Assembly: GCA_028288725.1 (NCBI GenBank)
Contig: JAQGIC010000003.1
Span: forward strand, 56,638-120,637
Direction: 5' to 3'
DNA length: 64,000 nt
Source of the DNA: Rhodospirillales bacterium
GTDB lineage: Bacteria > Pseudomonadota > Alphaproteobacteria > ATCC43930 > CGMCC-115725
Positions 25,256 to 32,250 of the stretch are shown in pieces. Within the stretch, counting starts at the first letter, position 1. Every line of letters begins with the position of its first letter. The notes under the pieces are model-generated. The model had not been told where the DNA came from. It saw only the letters and a program-made list of their open reading frames with translations, and ran no database searches. Both the position numbers and the translations under genes were made by a program.

Positions 25256-26236
25256 ATGCGCGCCATCGTCTGCAACGCTCTGGGCGAACCGGAGACCCTG
25301 TCGCTCGAAACGCTTCCGGCTCCGGCGTTGAGCGCGGCCCAGGTCCGCATCCATATCCATGCCGCCGGCGTCAATTTCGCCGACGGGCTGATGGTCGGCG
25401 GCACGTACCAGGAAAAGCCGCCGCTGCCGTTCACGCCGGGCTTCGAGGTCGCGGGCGTCGTGGCAGAGGTCGGTGCCGCGGTCACGGGCGTCGCGGTCGG
25501 CGATCGGGTGATGGGTCTGGTCTCGGTCGGGGGCTATGCCGACGAGGCCGTGGTCGAGGTCGCCAATGTCTACAAGATCCCCGACATGATGGGCTTCGAG
25601 GCCGCGGCGGGCTTTCCGATCGCCTATGGCACGTCCCACGGCGCGCTCGACTGGCGCGCGGATCTGAAACAGGGCGAAACCCTCCTGGTGTTGGGGGCGG
25701 CCGGCGGCGTCGGCCTGACCGCGGTCGAGATCGGCCATGCCATGGGTGCCAGGGTGATCGCGGCGGCCAGTTCGCCCGAAAAGCTCGCGGTCGCCCAGAG
25801 CCGTGGGGCCGCCCACCTGATCGATACCTCAAGCGAAGACCTGCGCGCCCGGCTCAAGGATCTGACCGGCGGTCGCGGCGTCGACGTGGTCTATGACCCG
25901 GTCGGCGGCGATCTGTTCGATGCGGCGCTGCGCTCGACCGGCTGGGAAGGCCGCATGATCATCATCGGGTTCGCCGGCGGCAAGATCCCGCAGATCCCGG
26001 CCAATCTGCTGCTGGTCAAGAACGTCTCGGCGATCGGCTTCTATTGGGGCTCGTACCGGGCCAAGAACCCGGCGCGGGTCCGTGCCTCGTTCGAGACGCT
26101 GCTGGGCTGGGTCTCGGAAGGCAAGCTGCGGCCTCATGTCTCGGAAAGCTTCGCGCTCGAGGATGCGGCCAAGGCGATCCGCGTGCTGCAGTCGCGTAAG
26201 GCGACCGGCAAGGTCGTGCTGACCACCGGGCGGTGA
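25256..26236 (+). CDS. NADPH:quinone oxidoreductase family protein (zinc-free MDR)
   Basis: This is a 326-residue medium-chain dehydrogenase/reductase. It has the GroES-like N-terminal fold (HAAGVNFADGLMVGGTYQ, TPGFEVAGVVAEVG) and the Rossmann domain (LLVLGAAGGVGLTAVEIGHAMGARVIAAASS). DVVYDPVGGDLFDAALR and a tail ending ATGKVVLTTGR follow. Structural and catalytic zinc ligands of alcohol dehydrogenases are absent, as in quinone or enoyl reductases. The substrate is not predictable. GGGAGAATTAC supplies the ribosome-binding site. It is 4 bp from the next gene, so the two are an operon. Confidence 0.9.
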   Translation: MRAIVCNALGEPETLSLETLPAPALSAAQVRIHIHAAGVNFADGLMVGGTYQEKPPLPFTPGFEVAGVVAEVGAAVTGVAVGDRVMGLVSVGGYADEAVVEVANVYKIPDMMGFEAAAGFPIAYGTSHGALDWRADLKQGETLLVLGAAGGVGLTAVEIGHAMGARVIAAASSPEKLAVAQSRGAAHLIDTSSEDLRARLKDLTGGRGVDVVYDPVGGDLFDAALRSTGWEGRMIIIGFAGGKIPQIPANLLLVKNVSAIGFYWGSYRAKNPARVRASFETLLGWVSEGKLRPHVSESFALEDAAKAIRVLQSRKATGKVVLTTGR

Positions 26237-26240
26237 TGCC

Positions 26241-26852
26241 ATGTCGCTGATTGCCGACGAGAAGGATCTCTTGGCGCTCTACGGCGAGCCGGGCGAAGCC
26301 TCGATCGTCAAGGAGGTCGACCATGTCCACCCGGTCTATCGCCCGTTCATCGAGGCCGCACCCTTCTGCGTGCTGGCGACGTCCGGACCGGGCGGGCTCG
26401 ACGCTTCGCCGCGCGGGGATGGGCCGGGCTTCGTCGTGATCGAGGATGCGAACACGCTGCTGATCCCGGACCGACGCGGCAACAACCGGGTCGATAGCCT
26501 GCGGAACGTGATCGCCGACCCGCGCGTGGCGCTCCTGTTCCTGATCCCCGGCATCGGCGAGACGATCCGGGTCAACGGCCGGGCCAGCCTGTCGGTCGAT
26601 CCGGTCTTGAAGGCGCGCTTCGCCATCGACGGCAAGGAACCGCGGTCGATTTTGGTGATCGCGGTCGAGCGGGTCTATTTCCAATGTTCGCGCGCCGTGG
26701 TCCGGGCCGACCTCTGGAATCCGGCGGCCCAGGTCGCCCGGGCGGCGCTGCCCAGTGCCGGCAAGATCCTCGCGGCCGTGAGCGAATCGCGAGTCGGTGG
26801 CGACGATTACGATCGTGGGCTGGCCGACCGGGTCAAAGCCACGCTCTATTGA
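26241..26852 (+). CDS. Pyridoxamine 5'-phosphate oxidase-like flavoprotein (MSMEG_1061 type)
   Basis: The 203-residue protein has the split-barrel FMN/F420-binding pattern of the MSMEG_1061 subfamily: FIEAAPFCVLATSGPGGLDASPRGD, LLIPDRRGNNRVDSLRNVIADPRVALLFLIPG and ETIRVNGRASLS, with the late signature VYFQCSRAVVRADLW. These are putative FMN-dependent reductases or oxidases of unknown substrate. It follows the quinone-oxidoreductase-like gene by 4 bp and probably shares its transcript. Confidence 0.85.
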   Translation: MSLIADEKDLLALYGEPGEASIVKEVDHVHPVYRPFIEAAPFCVLATSGPGGLDASPRGDGPGFVVIEDANTLLIPDRRGNNRVDSLRNVIADPRVALLFLIPGIGETIRVNGRASLSVDPVLKARFAIDGKEPRSILVIAVERVYFQCSRAVVRADLWNPAAQVARAALPSAGKILAAVSESRVGGDDYDRGLADRVKATLY

Positions 26853-26960
26853 TCAGGAACGCGCCAACGGCTGCCGGAGAATTGGGCAGCCACCTCAAGA
26901 TCTTGTGTGAATTTTTTAATATGACGCGATGAGTGGTGACGGGACGGTCCGATTCGCGTA

Positions 26961-27105
26961 GTGTTCTTTTGCTAACTGGTCTTCGATTAGCAAGGTTCGC
27001 CGCGTTTGATTCACGCACCAACCCATCGAATCCCTACCCGCCCGGCACCCTCAACGCCGTGTGTTTCCGACGCCTCTCCGCTCCGCGGTGGGGCGTTTTT
27101 GTTTT
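26961..27105 (+). ncRNA. Candidate small RNA or terminated leader upstream of phoH
   Basis: This gene-free region contains a hairpin with perfect TTGCTAA/TTAGCAA arms (26969-26975 and 26987-26993), a pyrimidine-rich unstructured middle, and a textbook terminator at 27071-27105. The terminator is an 11-bp imperfect stem, CGCCTCTCCGC with GCGGTGGGGCG, followed by TTTTTGTTTT. A terminator here cannot belong to the gene that ended 220 bp upstream without a long trailer, so an independent RNA or an attenuated phoH leader is likely. No known RNA family was recognised. Confidence 0.5.
27071..27105 (+). terminator. Intrinsic terminator upstream of phoH
   Basis: A stem of CGCCTCTCCGC with GCGGTGGGGCG (one mismatch, one G-U) and loop TCC is followed by TTTTTGTTTT. 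This is the most canonical T-tract in the window. Confidence 0.8.
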
Positions 27106-27126
27106 CCGGCCTCTTTTCGAGAAGAT

Positions 27127-27183
27127 CGAGCAGCCAAAGCTGCTCGGACTTAATACGTGTGAGCAGACCTGTGAGGGCTGCTC
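27127..27183 (+). promoter_or_regulatory. Alternative hairpins in the phoH 5' leader
   Basis: CGAGCAGC, the loop CAAA and GCTGCTCG form a perfect 8-bp hairpin at 27127-27146. A second pair, GAGCAG at 27161-27166 and CTGCTC at 27178-27183, can form its own stem. The right arm of the first can instead pair with the left arm of the second. Mutually exclusive pairing 37 bases before the phoH start suggests a regulatory leader; there is no experimental support. Confidence 0.45.
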
Positions 27184-27219
27184 AATCGCTCAGTGTCACC
27201 TGTGTCTTCAGGAGTGATC

Positions 27220-27984
27220 ATGGCCAAGCGTACTTCCCGTGCCGCGCAATCCGTCCGCAGCTTCGAATCAAAGATCGAACCCCTGTTCGGGGCCGAAACC
27301 GGCCGCAGCCGGGGCTGGCACCCGGTTGCCGCCGATACGGAGGATGAGCATCGCGACCAGAGCTATGTTCGAAAAGTCAGGCCACAGAGCGACAATCAAC
27401 GGGCCCTGATGCAGGCCATCGATACCCATAACCTGTGCGTGGCCCTCGGGCCGGCCGGCACGGGCAAGACCTATCTGGCGGTCACCGCCGCCGTCGAGGC
27501 TTTGGAGGCAGGCAATGTCGATCGTATCGTACTGTCGCGCCCGGCAGTTGAAGCTGGCGAATCCCTCGGATTCCTACCTGGTGATATGCACGAGAAGCTG
27601 GCCCCCTACCTCCGCCCGCTCTACGACGCCCTCAACGACCGGATCGGCGGCAAGCGGGTCCGGCAATATCTCGCCGACGGCACCATCGAAATCGCCCCGA
27701 TCGCCTATATGCGCGGCCGGACGCTCAACAACGCCTTCGTCGTAATCGACGAGGCGCAGAACTGCACCTACGGGCAGATCAAGATGCTGCTGACCCGGCT
27801 CGGCTGGCACTCGACCATGGTGCTGACCGGCGATCCGGACCAGAGCGATCTCTTGAACGGCCTGTCCGGCCTGCTCGACATCGCCAATCGGCTCGAAGCC
27901 GTGCCGGGCATCGCGGTCGTGCGCCTGACGGAACAGGATATCGTCCGACATCCGCTGGTCGCCGAAATGCTCATGGTTCTCTAA
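27220..27984 (+). CDS. PhoH-family P-loop ATPase
   Basis: The 254-residue cytoplasmic protein has the PhoH domain with Walker A ALGPAGTGKTYLAV, RIVLSRPAVEAGESLGFLPGD, Walker B AFVVIDEAQNCTYGQIKMLLTRLG and sensor MVLTGDPDQSDL. PhoH proteins are predicted RNA-remodelling ATPases, sometimes tied to phosphate starvation. This is the short stand-alone form, without a KH domain or the YbeY/YbeZ neighbourhood. ATG at 27220 has AGGAG eight bases upstream, favouring it over 27193. It is preceded by a structured leader and followed by a strong terminator. Confidence 0.92.
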   Translation: MAKRTSRAAQSVRSFESKIEPLFGAETGRSRGWHPVAADTEDEHRDQSYVRKVRPQSDNQRALMQAIDTHNLCVALGPAGTGKTYLAVTAAVEALEAGNVDRIVLSRPAVEAGESLGFLPGDMHEKLAPYLRPLYDALNDRIGGKRVRQYLADGTIEIAPIAYMRGRTLNNAFVVIDEAQNCTYGQIKMLLTRLGWHSTMVLTGDPDQSDLLNGLSGLLDIANRLEAVPGIAVVRLTEQDIVRHPLVAEMLMVL

Positions 27985-28010
27985 GCGGCCGAGAGACCGC
28001 AGACCTGCAG

Positions 28011-28043
28011 CGGCGGCCGGGCGGATATGCCCGGCCGCCGTTT
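28011..28043 (+). terminator. Intrinsic terminator after phoH
   Basis: A perfect 12-bp stem, CGGCGGCCGGGC with GCCCGGCCGCCG, and loop GGATAT are followed by TTTCTCTT, 26 bp past the phoH stop codon. Confidence 0.85.
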
Positions 28044-28103
28044 CTCTTCGGCGCTGGCCGCGCGTTAGGCTGAAGCCATCCCAGCCTTTTGCCGGTGGTC
28101 CTC

Positions 28104-28736
28104 ATGCCCGTGCCGTTGCCGACGCTCCTGTTGTTTTGCGCCGCCTCGCTGGCGCTTGCGCTGACACCTGGGCCGGACATGCTGATGTGCCTGTCGCGCA
28201 GCATCGCGCAGGGCCGGCAGGCCGCTTTCGCCGCCCTCGCCGGCATCATCACCGGTTGCTATGTCTGGGCGCTGGCCGCCGCCCTCGGCCTCGCCAGCCT
28301 GCTGGTGCTGGCGCCGGCCGCCTATGATGCCGTCCGGCTCGCCGGTGCCGCGTACCTCGCCTATCTCGCCTGGACGACTTTCCGCAGCAAGGACGCGTTC
28401 GGCGTCAGCGGCGGCTTGCCGGCGGTGCCCTGGGCCCGGGCCTATCGCCAGGGGTTGCTGACCAATCTCCTGAACCCCAAGGTGGCGCTGTTCTTCTTGG
28501 CGCTGTTTCCGCAATTCGTCGATCCGGCACGGGGCGGCATGGTCGCCCAATCGCTGATCCTGGTCAGCGCGCTCAACCTGATCGGCCTCGGCGTCAATGG
28601 CGCGATCATCCTGGCGGCCGCCCGGTTCGCCCGCTTCATGGGCGCGCGTCCCGGAATCGCGCGCGTACAACGTTGGTTCCTCGGGACCGTGTTCGGCGGT
28701 CTGGCGCTCCGGCTGGCGCTCGACGATCGGCATTAA
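28104..28736 (+). CDS. LysE-family amino acid exporter (RhtB type)
   Basis: The 210-residue protein has six hydrophobic segments and the LysE/RhtB signature near the N-terminus (ALTPGPDMLMCLSRSIAQGRQAAFAALAGIITG). A second signature is GLLTNLLNPKVALFFLALFPQFV. It should export an amino acid or derivative by proton antiport; the substrate cannot be read from sequence. The ATG at 28104 is placed at the conserved N-terminus. Its 3' end overlaps a convergent hypothetical gene by about 100 bp. Confidence 0.92.
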   Translation: MPVPLPTLLLFCAASLALALTPGPDMLMCLSRSIAQGRQAAFAALAGIITGCYVWALAAALGLASLLVLAPAAYDAVRLAGAAYLAYLAWTTFRSKDAFGVSGGLPAVPWARAYRQGLLTNLLNPKVALFFLALFPQFVDPARGGMVAQSLILVSALNLIGLGVNGAIILAAARFARFMGARPGIARVQRWFLGTVFGGLALRLALDDRH

Positions 28737-29061
28737 GCGAGATCCGATTCACCCGGCGCCGGAGCCAGAGCACGAAGCACCAGGAAGCGACCGGCAATAG
28801 GATGAAGCTGGCGGCGGCGGCAAAGCCGTCCGTGCCCATCGGATGCAGGGCTCCGACATAGCCGGTCTCGCACCAGGAGACGCTGTCGCCATGGTCGAGC
28901 CGGTGCAACATCGCCTCCAGCTGCCGGGGATTCTGGGCCATCGCCAGCTGCTTCGCATAGGCCGGGAAGCTCTTCGCCAGCGATTGTGCCGCGGCGCCGG
29001 CGTCGAAGCCGGGATCGGGCGGGCCAAAGTCGCTGCGGTAAAGACATCGCATCATCGTCAC
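28636..29061 (-). CDS. Hypothetical protein with one membrane segment
   Basis: The 141-residue frame reads MTMMRCLYRSDFGPPDPGFD, a soluble helical region (SFPAYAKQLAMAQNPRQLEAMLHRLDHG) and one hydrophobic span (AAAASFILLPVASWCFVLWL) followed by a basic tail. The composition is protein-like up to about residue 110. The last 30 residues, which overlap lysE on the other strand, are low-complexity and may not be conserved. I recognise no family. It is 8 bp downstream of rlpA on the same strand. Confidence 0.5.
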   Translation of the reverse strand: MTMMRCLYRSDFGPPDPGFDAGAAAQSLAKSFPAYAKQLAMAQNPRQLEAMLHRLDHGDSVSWCETGYVGALHPMGTDGFAAAASFILLPVASWCFVLWLRRRVNRISLNADRRAPAGAPDRRTRSRGTNVVRARFRDARP

Positions 29062-29069
29062 CTACGCTT

Positions 29070-29459
29070 TTAGTCGGCACGCGCGATCTGTTCGATCCGC
29101 ACCTGGGCCACGCCGCAGGCGCGGGTGCCGAGCCGGCGCGCGGCGGCTTCGGACAGGTCGATCAGGCGGCCATAGCCGGGGCCGCGATCATTGACGCGGA
29201 CCGTGATGCTGCGGCCGGTCGCGAGGCTGGTGACCCTGAGCCAGGTGCCGAAGGCGAGCGAGTTATGGGCGGCGGTCAGCGCCATCGGGTCGTAGCGTTC
29301 GCCGCTGGCGGTTTTCCGGCCGCCTTGTTCGGCGCCGTACCAGGAGGCGAGCCCGGCGCCGGCCGGCAGGCTCCGTCCGACACCGCAGGCGGCCTCGGCA
29401 GCGGGCGCCATCAGGCACAGGATCGCACAGGCCGCGCCCAGACCGAGGACGCGCTTCAC
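29070..29459 (-). CDS. rlpA: RlpA-like double-psi beta-barrel protein without SPOR domain
   Basis: The 129-residue protein has a signal peptide (MKRVLGLGAACAILCLMAPAAEA) and a single RlpA/DPBB domain with GLASWYGAEQGGRKTASGERYD, ALTAAHNSLAFGTWLRVTSL and VRVNDRGPGYGRLIDLSEAAARRLG. These contain the His and Asp of RlpA lytic transglycosylases that act on peptidoglycan. The SPOR domain of division-site RlpA is missing, so septal targeting is not expected. The GTG start overlaps the stop of an upstream small frame (GTGA), with AGAGG upstream. Confidence 0.85.
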   Translation of the reverse strand: MKRVLGLGAACAILCLMAPAAEAACGVGRSLPAGAGLASWYGAEQGGRKTASGERYDPMALTAAHNSLAFGTWLRVTSLATGRSITVRVNDRGPGYGRLIDLSEAAARRLGTRACGVAQVRIEQIARAD

Positions 29460-29602
29460 CGGTGGGCCTCTTCGGCCGTTTCGGGACGGGACGGCGGCTC
29501 GTGCGAGACCGGCGTCGGACCGGCCAACTGGCGCCGGCTGAGGCAATTCGGACGGCCGTCGGGGCAACGCGGCGTCGCCACGGGCGGCAACAGGGTTTTC
29601 AT
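29456..29602 (-). CDS. Candidate 48-residue small protein coupled to rlpA
   Basis: The frame starts ATG after AAAGAGAT and ends in a TGA overlapping the rlpA GTG (GTGA). It encodes a Pro/Arg-rich peptide containing the short cysteine pair TPRCPDGRPNCLSRRQLAG. The four-base stop/start overlap is the usual sign of translational coupling and is the main evidence that it is translated. It has no membrane segment or recognised family, and may act as a leader for rlpA translation. Confidence 0.45.
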   Translation of the reverse strand: MKTLLPPVATPRCPDGRPNCLSRRQLAGPTPVSHEPPSRPETAEEAHR

Positions 29603-29628
29603 CGATTTATCTCTTTTCAGGGTATGGC

Positions 29629-29660
29629 GGCGGGGGCCTGATGCGCGTCAGGCCCCCGCC
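29629..29660. terminator. Strong GC-rich hairpin between the rlpA transcript and the secF remnant
   Basis: Perfect 13-bp arms GGCGGGGGCCTGA and TCAGGCCCCCGCC surround a 6-base loop. The arm carries the stop codon of the secF-like remnant. No T-run is present on either strand. Confidence 0.55.
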
Positions 29661-29800
29661 GGGCGCTCCTCGGCACCGGTTTGCCGGCGCAGGCGCTTCT
29701 CGCCGACGAACAACAGGACCGCCGAGGTCGCGACGCCGACATAGCGGCCGCGCATGAACGGAATCGCTGTATTGTCGGAAATGAGGCGGAGCGGCCGCAT
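29648..29800 (-). pseudogene. SecF N-terminal remnant (50 codons)
   Basis: The minus-strand frame from ATG at 29800 reads MRPLRLISDNTAIPFMRGRY and continues VGVATSAVLLFVG before a basic tail and TGA. The first 33 residues resemble the cytoplasmic start and first membrane helix of alphaproteobacterial SecF. The large periplasmic domain and the other five helices are absent, so it cannot act as a translocase subunit. It is either a truncated duplicate of secF or a small protein derived from it. Family assignment from such a short stretch is tentative. Confidence 0.45.
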
Positions 29801-29939
29801 CGGTGTCACTCGTCGTAAAAAAGGGGCGTTCTCGATGCTCCGATCAGACAGCCGAGCTCCGTGGAAATGCCATCCGTGCTTGTGCGGACGGGCATGAAAG
29901 CCGCATCAAAGCGGCGAGGGACGAGGAGGGAGGGGCATC
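29801..29939. other. Intergenic region, no gene seen
   Basis: This stretch separates the secF remnant from the divergent hypothetical gene at 29940. It ends in a purine-rich run (GAGGAGGGAGGGGCATC) that includes the ribosome-binding site for that gene. Confidence 0.5.
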
Positions 29940-30527
29940 ATGGGGCTCGAAGCGCAATGCGCCTGCCGCTGGAGCGGCGGCACCGGGATGGTCAAGGCGC
30001 TGCTGGAGACGGAGGAGTTGATCCTGCGCGGCGACGTGAAACGCACCATTCCATTGCCGGCGATCGCCGATATCGCAGTCGAGGGCGACGAGCTTCGCTT
30101 CCGGGCGGCGGGCGAGGAACTGGCCCTGACGCTCGGCGCCAAGCCGGCCCAGCGCTGGGCGACAAAGCTCACCACGCCGCCGCCGACCCTGGCCCGGAAA
30201 CTCGGGATCGGCCCCGAGGCCCGGGCGCGCGTGATCGGCCCGGTCGATGACCCGGTTTTGCGCGAGGCCCTGCGCGATGCTGAGGCGGTCGATGCCGACG
30301 ACGCGGCCTTGGGTATCGCCGTCGTCGCCGATGAGGCGGCGCTACGCCATGCGCTCGACGTGCATGGCGCCAAGGGGCCGCTCTGGCTGGTCTATGCCAA
30401 AGGCCCGCGCGCCGGCTTCGGCGAGGGTGCTGTTCGCAGCCTGATGCGCACGGCCGGCTATATCGATACCAAGGTCGCCGCCGTGTCCGACACGCTGTCG
30501 GCGATGCGCTATCATTTCCGCGGCTAG
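29940..30527 (+). CDS. Conserved hypothetical protein of alphaproteobacteria
   Basis: The 195-residue soluble protein has two parts. The N-terminal beta-rich part (about 1-85) has MGLEAQCACRWSGGTGMVKALLETEELILRG and ends WATKLTTPPPTLARKLGI. The C-terminal alpha/beta part (GPLWLVYAKG, GAVRSLMRTAGYIDTKVAAVSDTLSAMRY) looks like a small DUF3052-type or similar module. The final AVSDxLxAxRY is the sort of conserved motif seen in uncharacterised alphaproteobacterial families. Its stop TAG is the first TAG of repeat copy D. Confidence 0.7.
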   Translation: MGLEAQCACRWSGGTGMVKALLETEELILRGDVKRTIPLPAIADIAVEGDELRFRAAGEELALTLGAKPAQRWATKLTTPPPTLARKLGIGPEARARVIGPVDDPVLREALRDAEAVDADDAALGIAVVADEAALRHALDVHGAKGPLWLVYAKGPRAGFGEGAVRSLMRTAGYIDTKVAAVSDTLSAMRYHFRG

Positions 30528-30635
30528 ATGTGGTTTAGAGGGCGATTGGTCGCGACAAGTTGTCGTCGACTTAGATATGAGGCCGATCAGACGCGAGCGA
30601 AGCTCGTCGGCAGGCCTCATATCATCGCGCTCTAG
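30524..30635. repeat. CTAG-bounded hairpin element, copy D (divergent, with inserted hairpins)
   Basis: The copy is bounded by CTAG at 30524 and 30632. It keeps the right-hand end of copy B (TTTAGAG, GATATGAGGCC ... GGCCTCATATC, ATCGCGCTCTAG). The left hairpin is lost. A new GTCG/CGAC hairpin sits at about 30549-30570, and the loop of the GATATGAGGCC stem is enlarged by a CGAGC/GCTCG hairpin. Its two TAGs are the stop codons of the converging genes on either side. Confidence 0.75.
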
Positions 30636-31207
30636 GACCCGTTCGGCAGCGGCAGGAACACGCGGGTCAGGATCCAGCCGCCGCCTTCCAGCTCGAAGCG
30701 CAGGCGGACCGGCGGATCGCTCTCGCGCTCGGCGCCGCCGTGCACCCGGGCGGTGAAGCTCGCCGGCCCGTCGAAGAAGGCCCAGACGACATGGGTATGC
30801 CGGCGTTCGCCGTCCGCGTTGGCGGCGGGCGGTGCCGGCAGGCCGCCCGACCCGCCGATCGCCGCGGCGGCCGCCCGGTCGCGACGGCCTTCGCGGATGA
30901 TGCCGGCCAGCCCATCGGGCGTCACCAGCGCGTCGACCGCCCCGCCCATCAGCTTGGCGCCCAGCGCCATGCCCAGGAGCGCCAAGCCCGAGTTCTGTTT
31001 GTCCTGATTGCCGGCCATGGCCCCGTTCAGATCGTCCTTGAAGCCCTGGCGCACCGCCGGCCAATCGACCTTGGGCTCGATCTTTGCCGGGTCGCCGCTT
31101 TCGACCGCGTCGATCAGCGAATGCACCGCCAGATACGGATAGGCGATATAGCCGGCCAACAGGATGCCGAGCACGATCAGCGGGGCCTTGGGGTTCATAC
31201 CGGTCAT
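30632..31207 (-). CDS. DUF2939-domain protein
   Basis: The 191-residue protein has one N-terminal membrane anchor (PLIVLGILLAGYIAYPYLAV). A DUF2939 domain follows, with AVHSLIDAVESGDPAKIEPKVDWPAVRQGFKDDLNG, VDALVTPDGLAGIIREG and a C-terminal beta meander (RFELEGGGWILTRVFLPL). The family's function is unknown. Its ATG overlaps the mtgA stop by four bases (ATGA), so the two are co-translated and it may have a role in the envelope. Its stop codon lies in repeat copy D. Confidence 0.85.
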   Translation of the reverse strand: MTGMNPKAPLIVLGILLAGYIAYPYLAVHSLIDAVESGDPAKIEPKVDWPAVRQGFKDDLNGAMAGNQDKQNSGLALLGMALGAKLMGGAVDALVTPDGLAGIIREGRRDRAAAAAIGGSGGLPAPPAANADGERRHTHVVWAFFDGPASFTARVHGGAERESDPPVRLRFELEGGGWILTRVFLPLPNGS

Positions 31208-31884
31208 TCTCCGAGTGACTTCACGCAGGCCGTATCGGCCTCCTGCCGACCCATCCGTTCGAGGATCGTCCGGGCGCGTTCGCGAATATAGGCGGTGGGT
31301 GACGCGGCCGACCAGCGCCGCGGATTGGGCAGGATGGCGGCCAGCAAAGCCGCCTCATGCGCCGTCAGCCGCTTGGCCGGATGATGAAAGGCGTATTCGC
31401 TGGCCGCCTCGACACCATAAATGCCGGGGCCCCATTCGATGGTGTTGAGATAGGCCTGGGCGATCCGTGCCTTGGGCCACAGCGCCTCCATCAGCACGGT
31501 GAAATAGGCTTCGAGGCCCTTGCGCAGGAACGAGCGGACCGGCAGCAGATAGAGATCGCGCGCCGCCTGCTGGCTGATCGTGCTGGCGCCGCGCAGGCGC
31601 TTGCCGTCCTCCTCGGCGGCCAGCGCCTTGTCGATCTCCTGAAGATCGAAGCCGTGATGCTGGCAGAAGCGCTGATCTTCCGAGGTCAGCACGGCCGCGA
31701 CGATCACGGGCGGGATCTCGCGCGCGGCGAGCCAGGGCGCGTGGATCGGATCGCCCCCGGCCGCCCGCAGCAGCATCAGCGGCGTCACCGGCGCCGGCGC
31801 GAACCGATAGGCGACGACGCCCAGCAGGCTCAGCGCCATCAGGCCGGCCAAGATGCGGATCGTCCATTTGAAGGCGCTTGCCAT
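31204..31884 (-). CDS. mtgA: Monofunctional biosynthetic peptidoglycan transglycosylase
   Basis: MtgA polymerises lipid II into glycan strands at the periplasmic face of the inner membrane. The 226-residue product has one N-terminal membrane anchor (IRILAGLMALSLLGVVAYRF). Its GT51 domain has AAVLTSEDQRFCQHHGFD, which includes the catalytic Glu, then GASTISQQAARDLYLLP and AYLNTIEWGPGIYGVEAASEYAF, with AALLAAILPNPRRW. A much longer frame upstream is not coding; the ATG at 31884 sits just before the anchor. It forms an operon with the DUF2939 gene. Confidence 0.93.
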   Translation of the reverse strand: MASAFKWTIRILAGLMALSLLGVVAYRFAPAPVTPLMLLRAAGGDPIHAPWLAAREIPPVIVAAVLTSEDQRFCQHHGFDLQEIDKALAAEEDGKRLRGASTISQQAARDLYLLPVRSFLRKGLEAYFTVLMEALWPKARIAQAYLNTIEWGPGIYGVEAASEYAFHHPAKRLTAHEAALLAAILPNPRRWSAASPTAYIRERARTILERMGRQEADTACVKSLGE

Positions 31885-31931
31885 GGCCGGAGAACGGGCC
31901 CGGACGGCAAAAGGTTCTCGGGCGACGAGCG

Positions 31932-32250
31932 TCAGGTTGAGACCGCCGGGCGGCGCAGCGCCGTCAACGCCGAATGGATCGCGACGACGGCGACGTTCGG
32001 GATCCAGGAGGTGTAGGCGAGCCAGACCGATATGGCCGGATAGCTCTCTGCGCCCAATGCCAGGCCGATCGGGATCTGCAGGCGCAGCGTGACCGCGCCG
32101 AAGGTCATGGCATAGCTGTAGCGCATCAGCAGCCGATGCAGCGCGAATCGGCGCTGCACGGCAGCGCGCCAGGCGCCGAGCGTTGCCGCGATCCACAGTA
32201 CGGCCAGCAGGCCGAAGCCCAGGCCCGCCACCGGTCCGCCCGAGGCATAG
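31932..32250 (-). pseudogene. DUF2306 membrane protein, N-terminally truncated
   Basis: The minus-strand frame covers the C-terminal half of a DUF2306 protein. One helix (VAGLGFGLLAVLWIAATLGAWRAA) precedes the signature LHRLLMRYSYAMTFGAVTLR and the last helix (VWLAYTSWIPNVAVVAIHSA). Similarity stops at about 32250 (PYASGG). Further upstream the frame holds only Cys/Arg-rich codons and a stop. Family members normally have an N-terminal half with additional helices, which is missing. A GTG at 32231 could start a 99-residue product, so a residual small membrane protein cannot be excluded. Confidence 0.6.
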
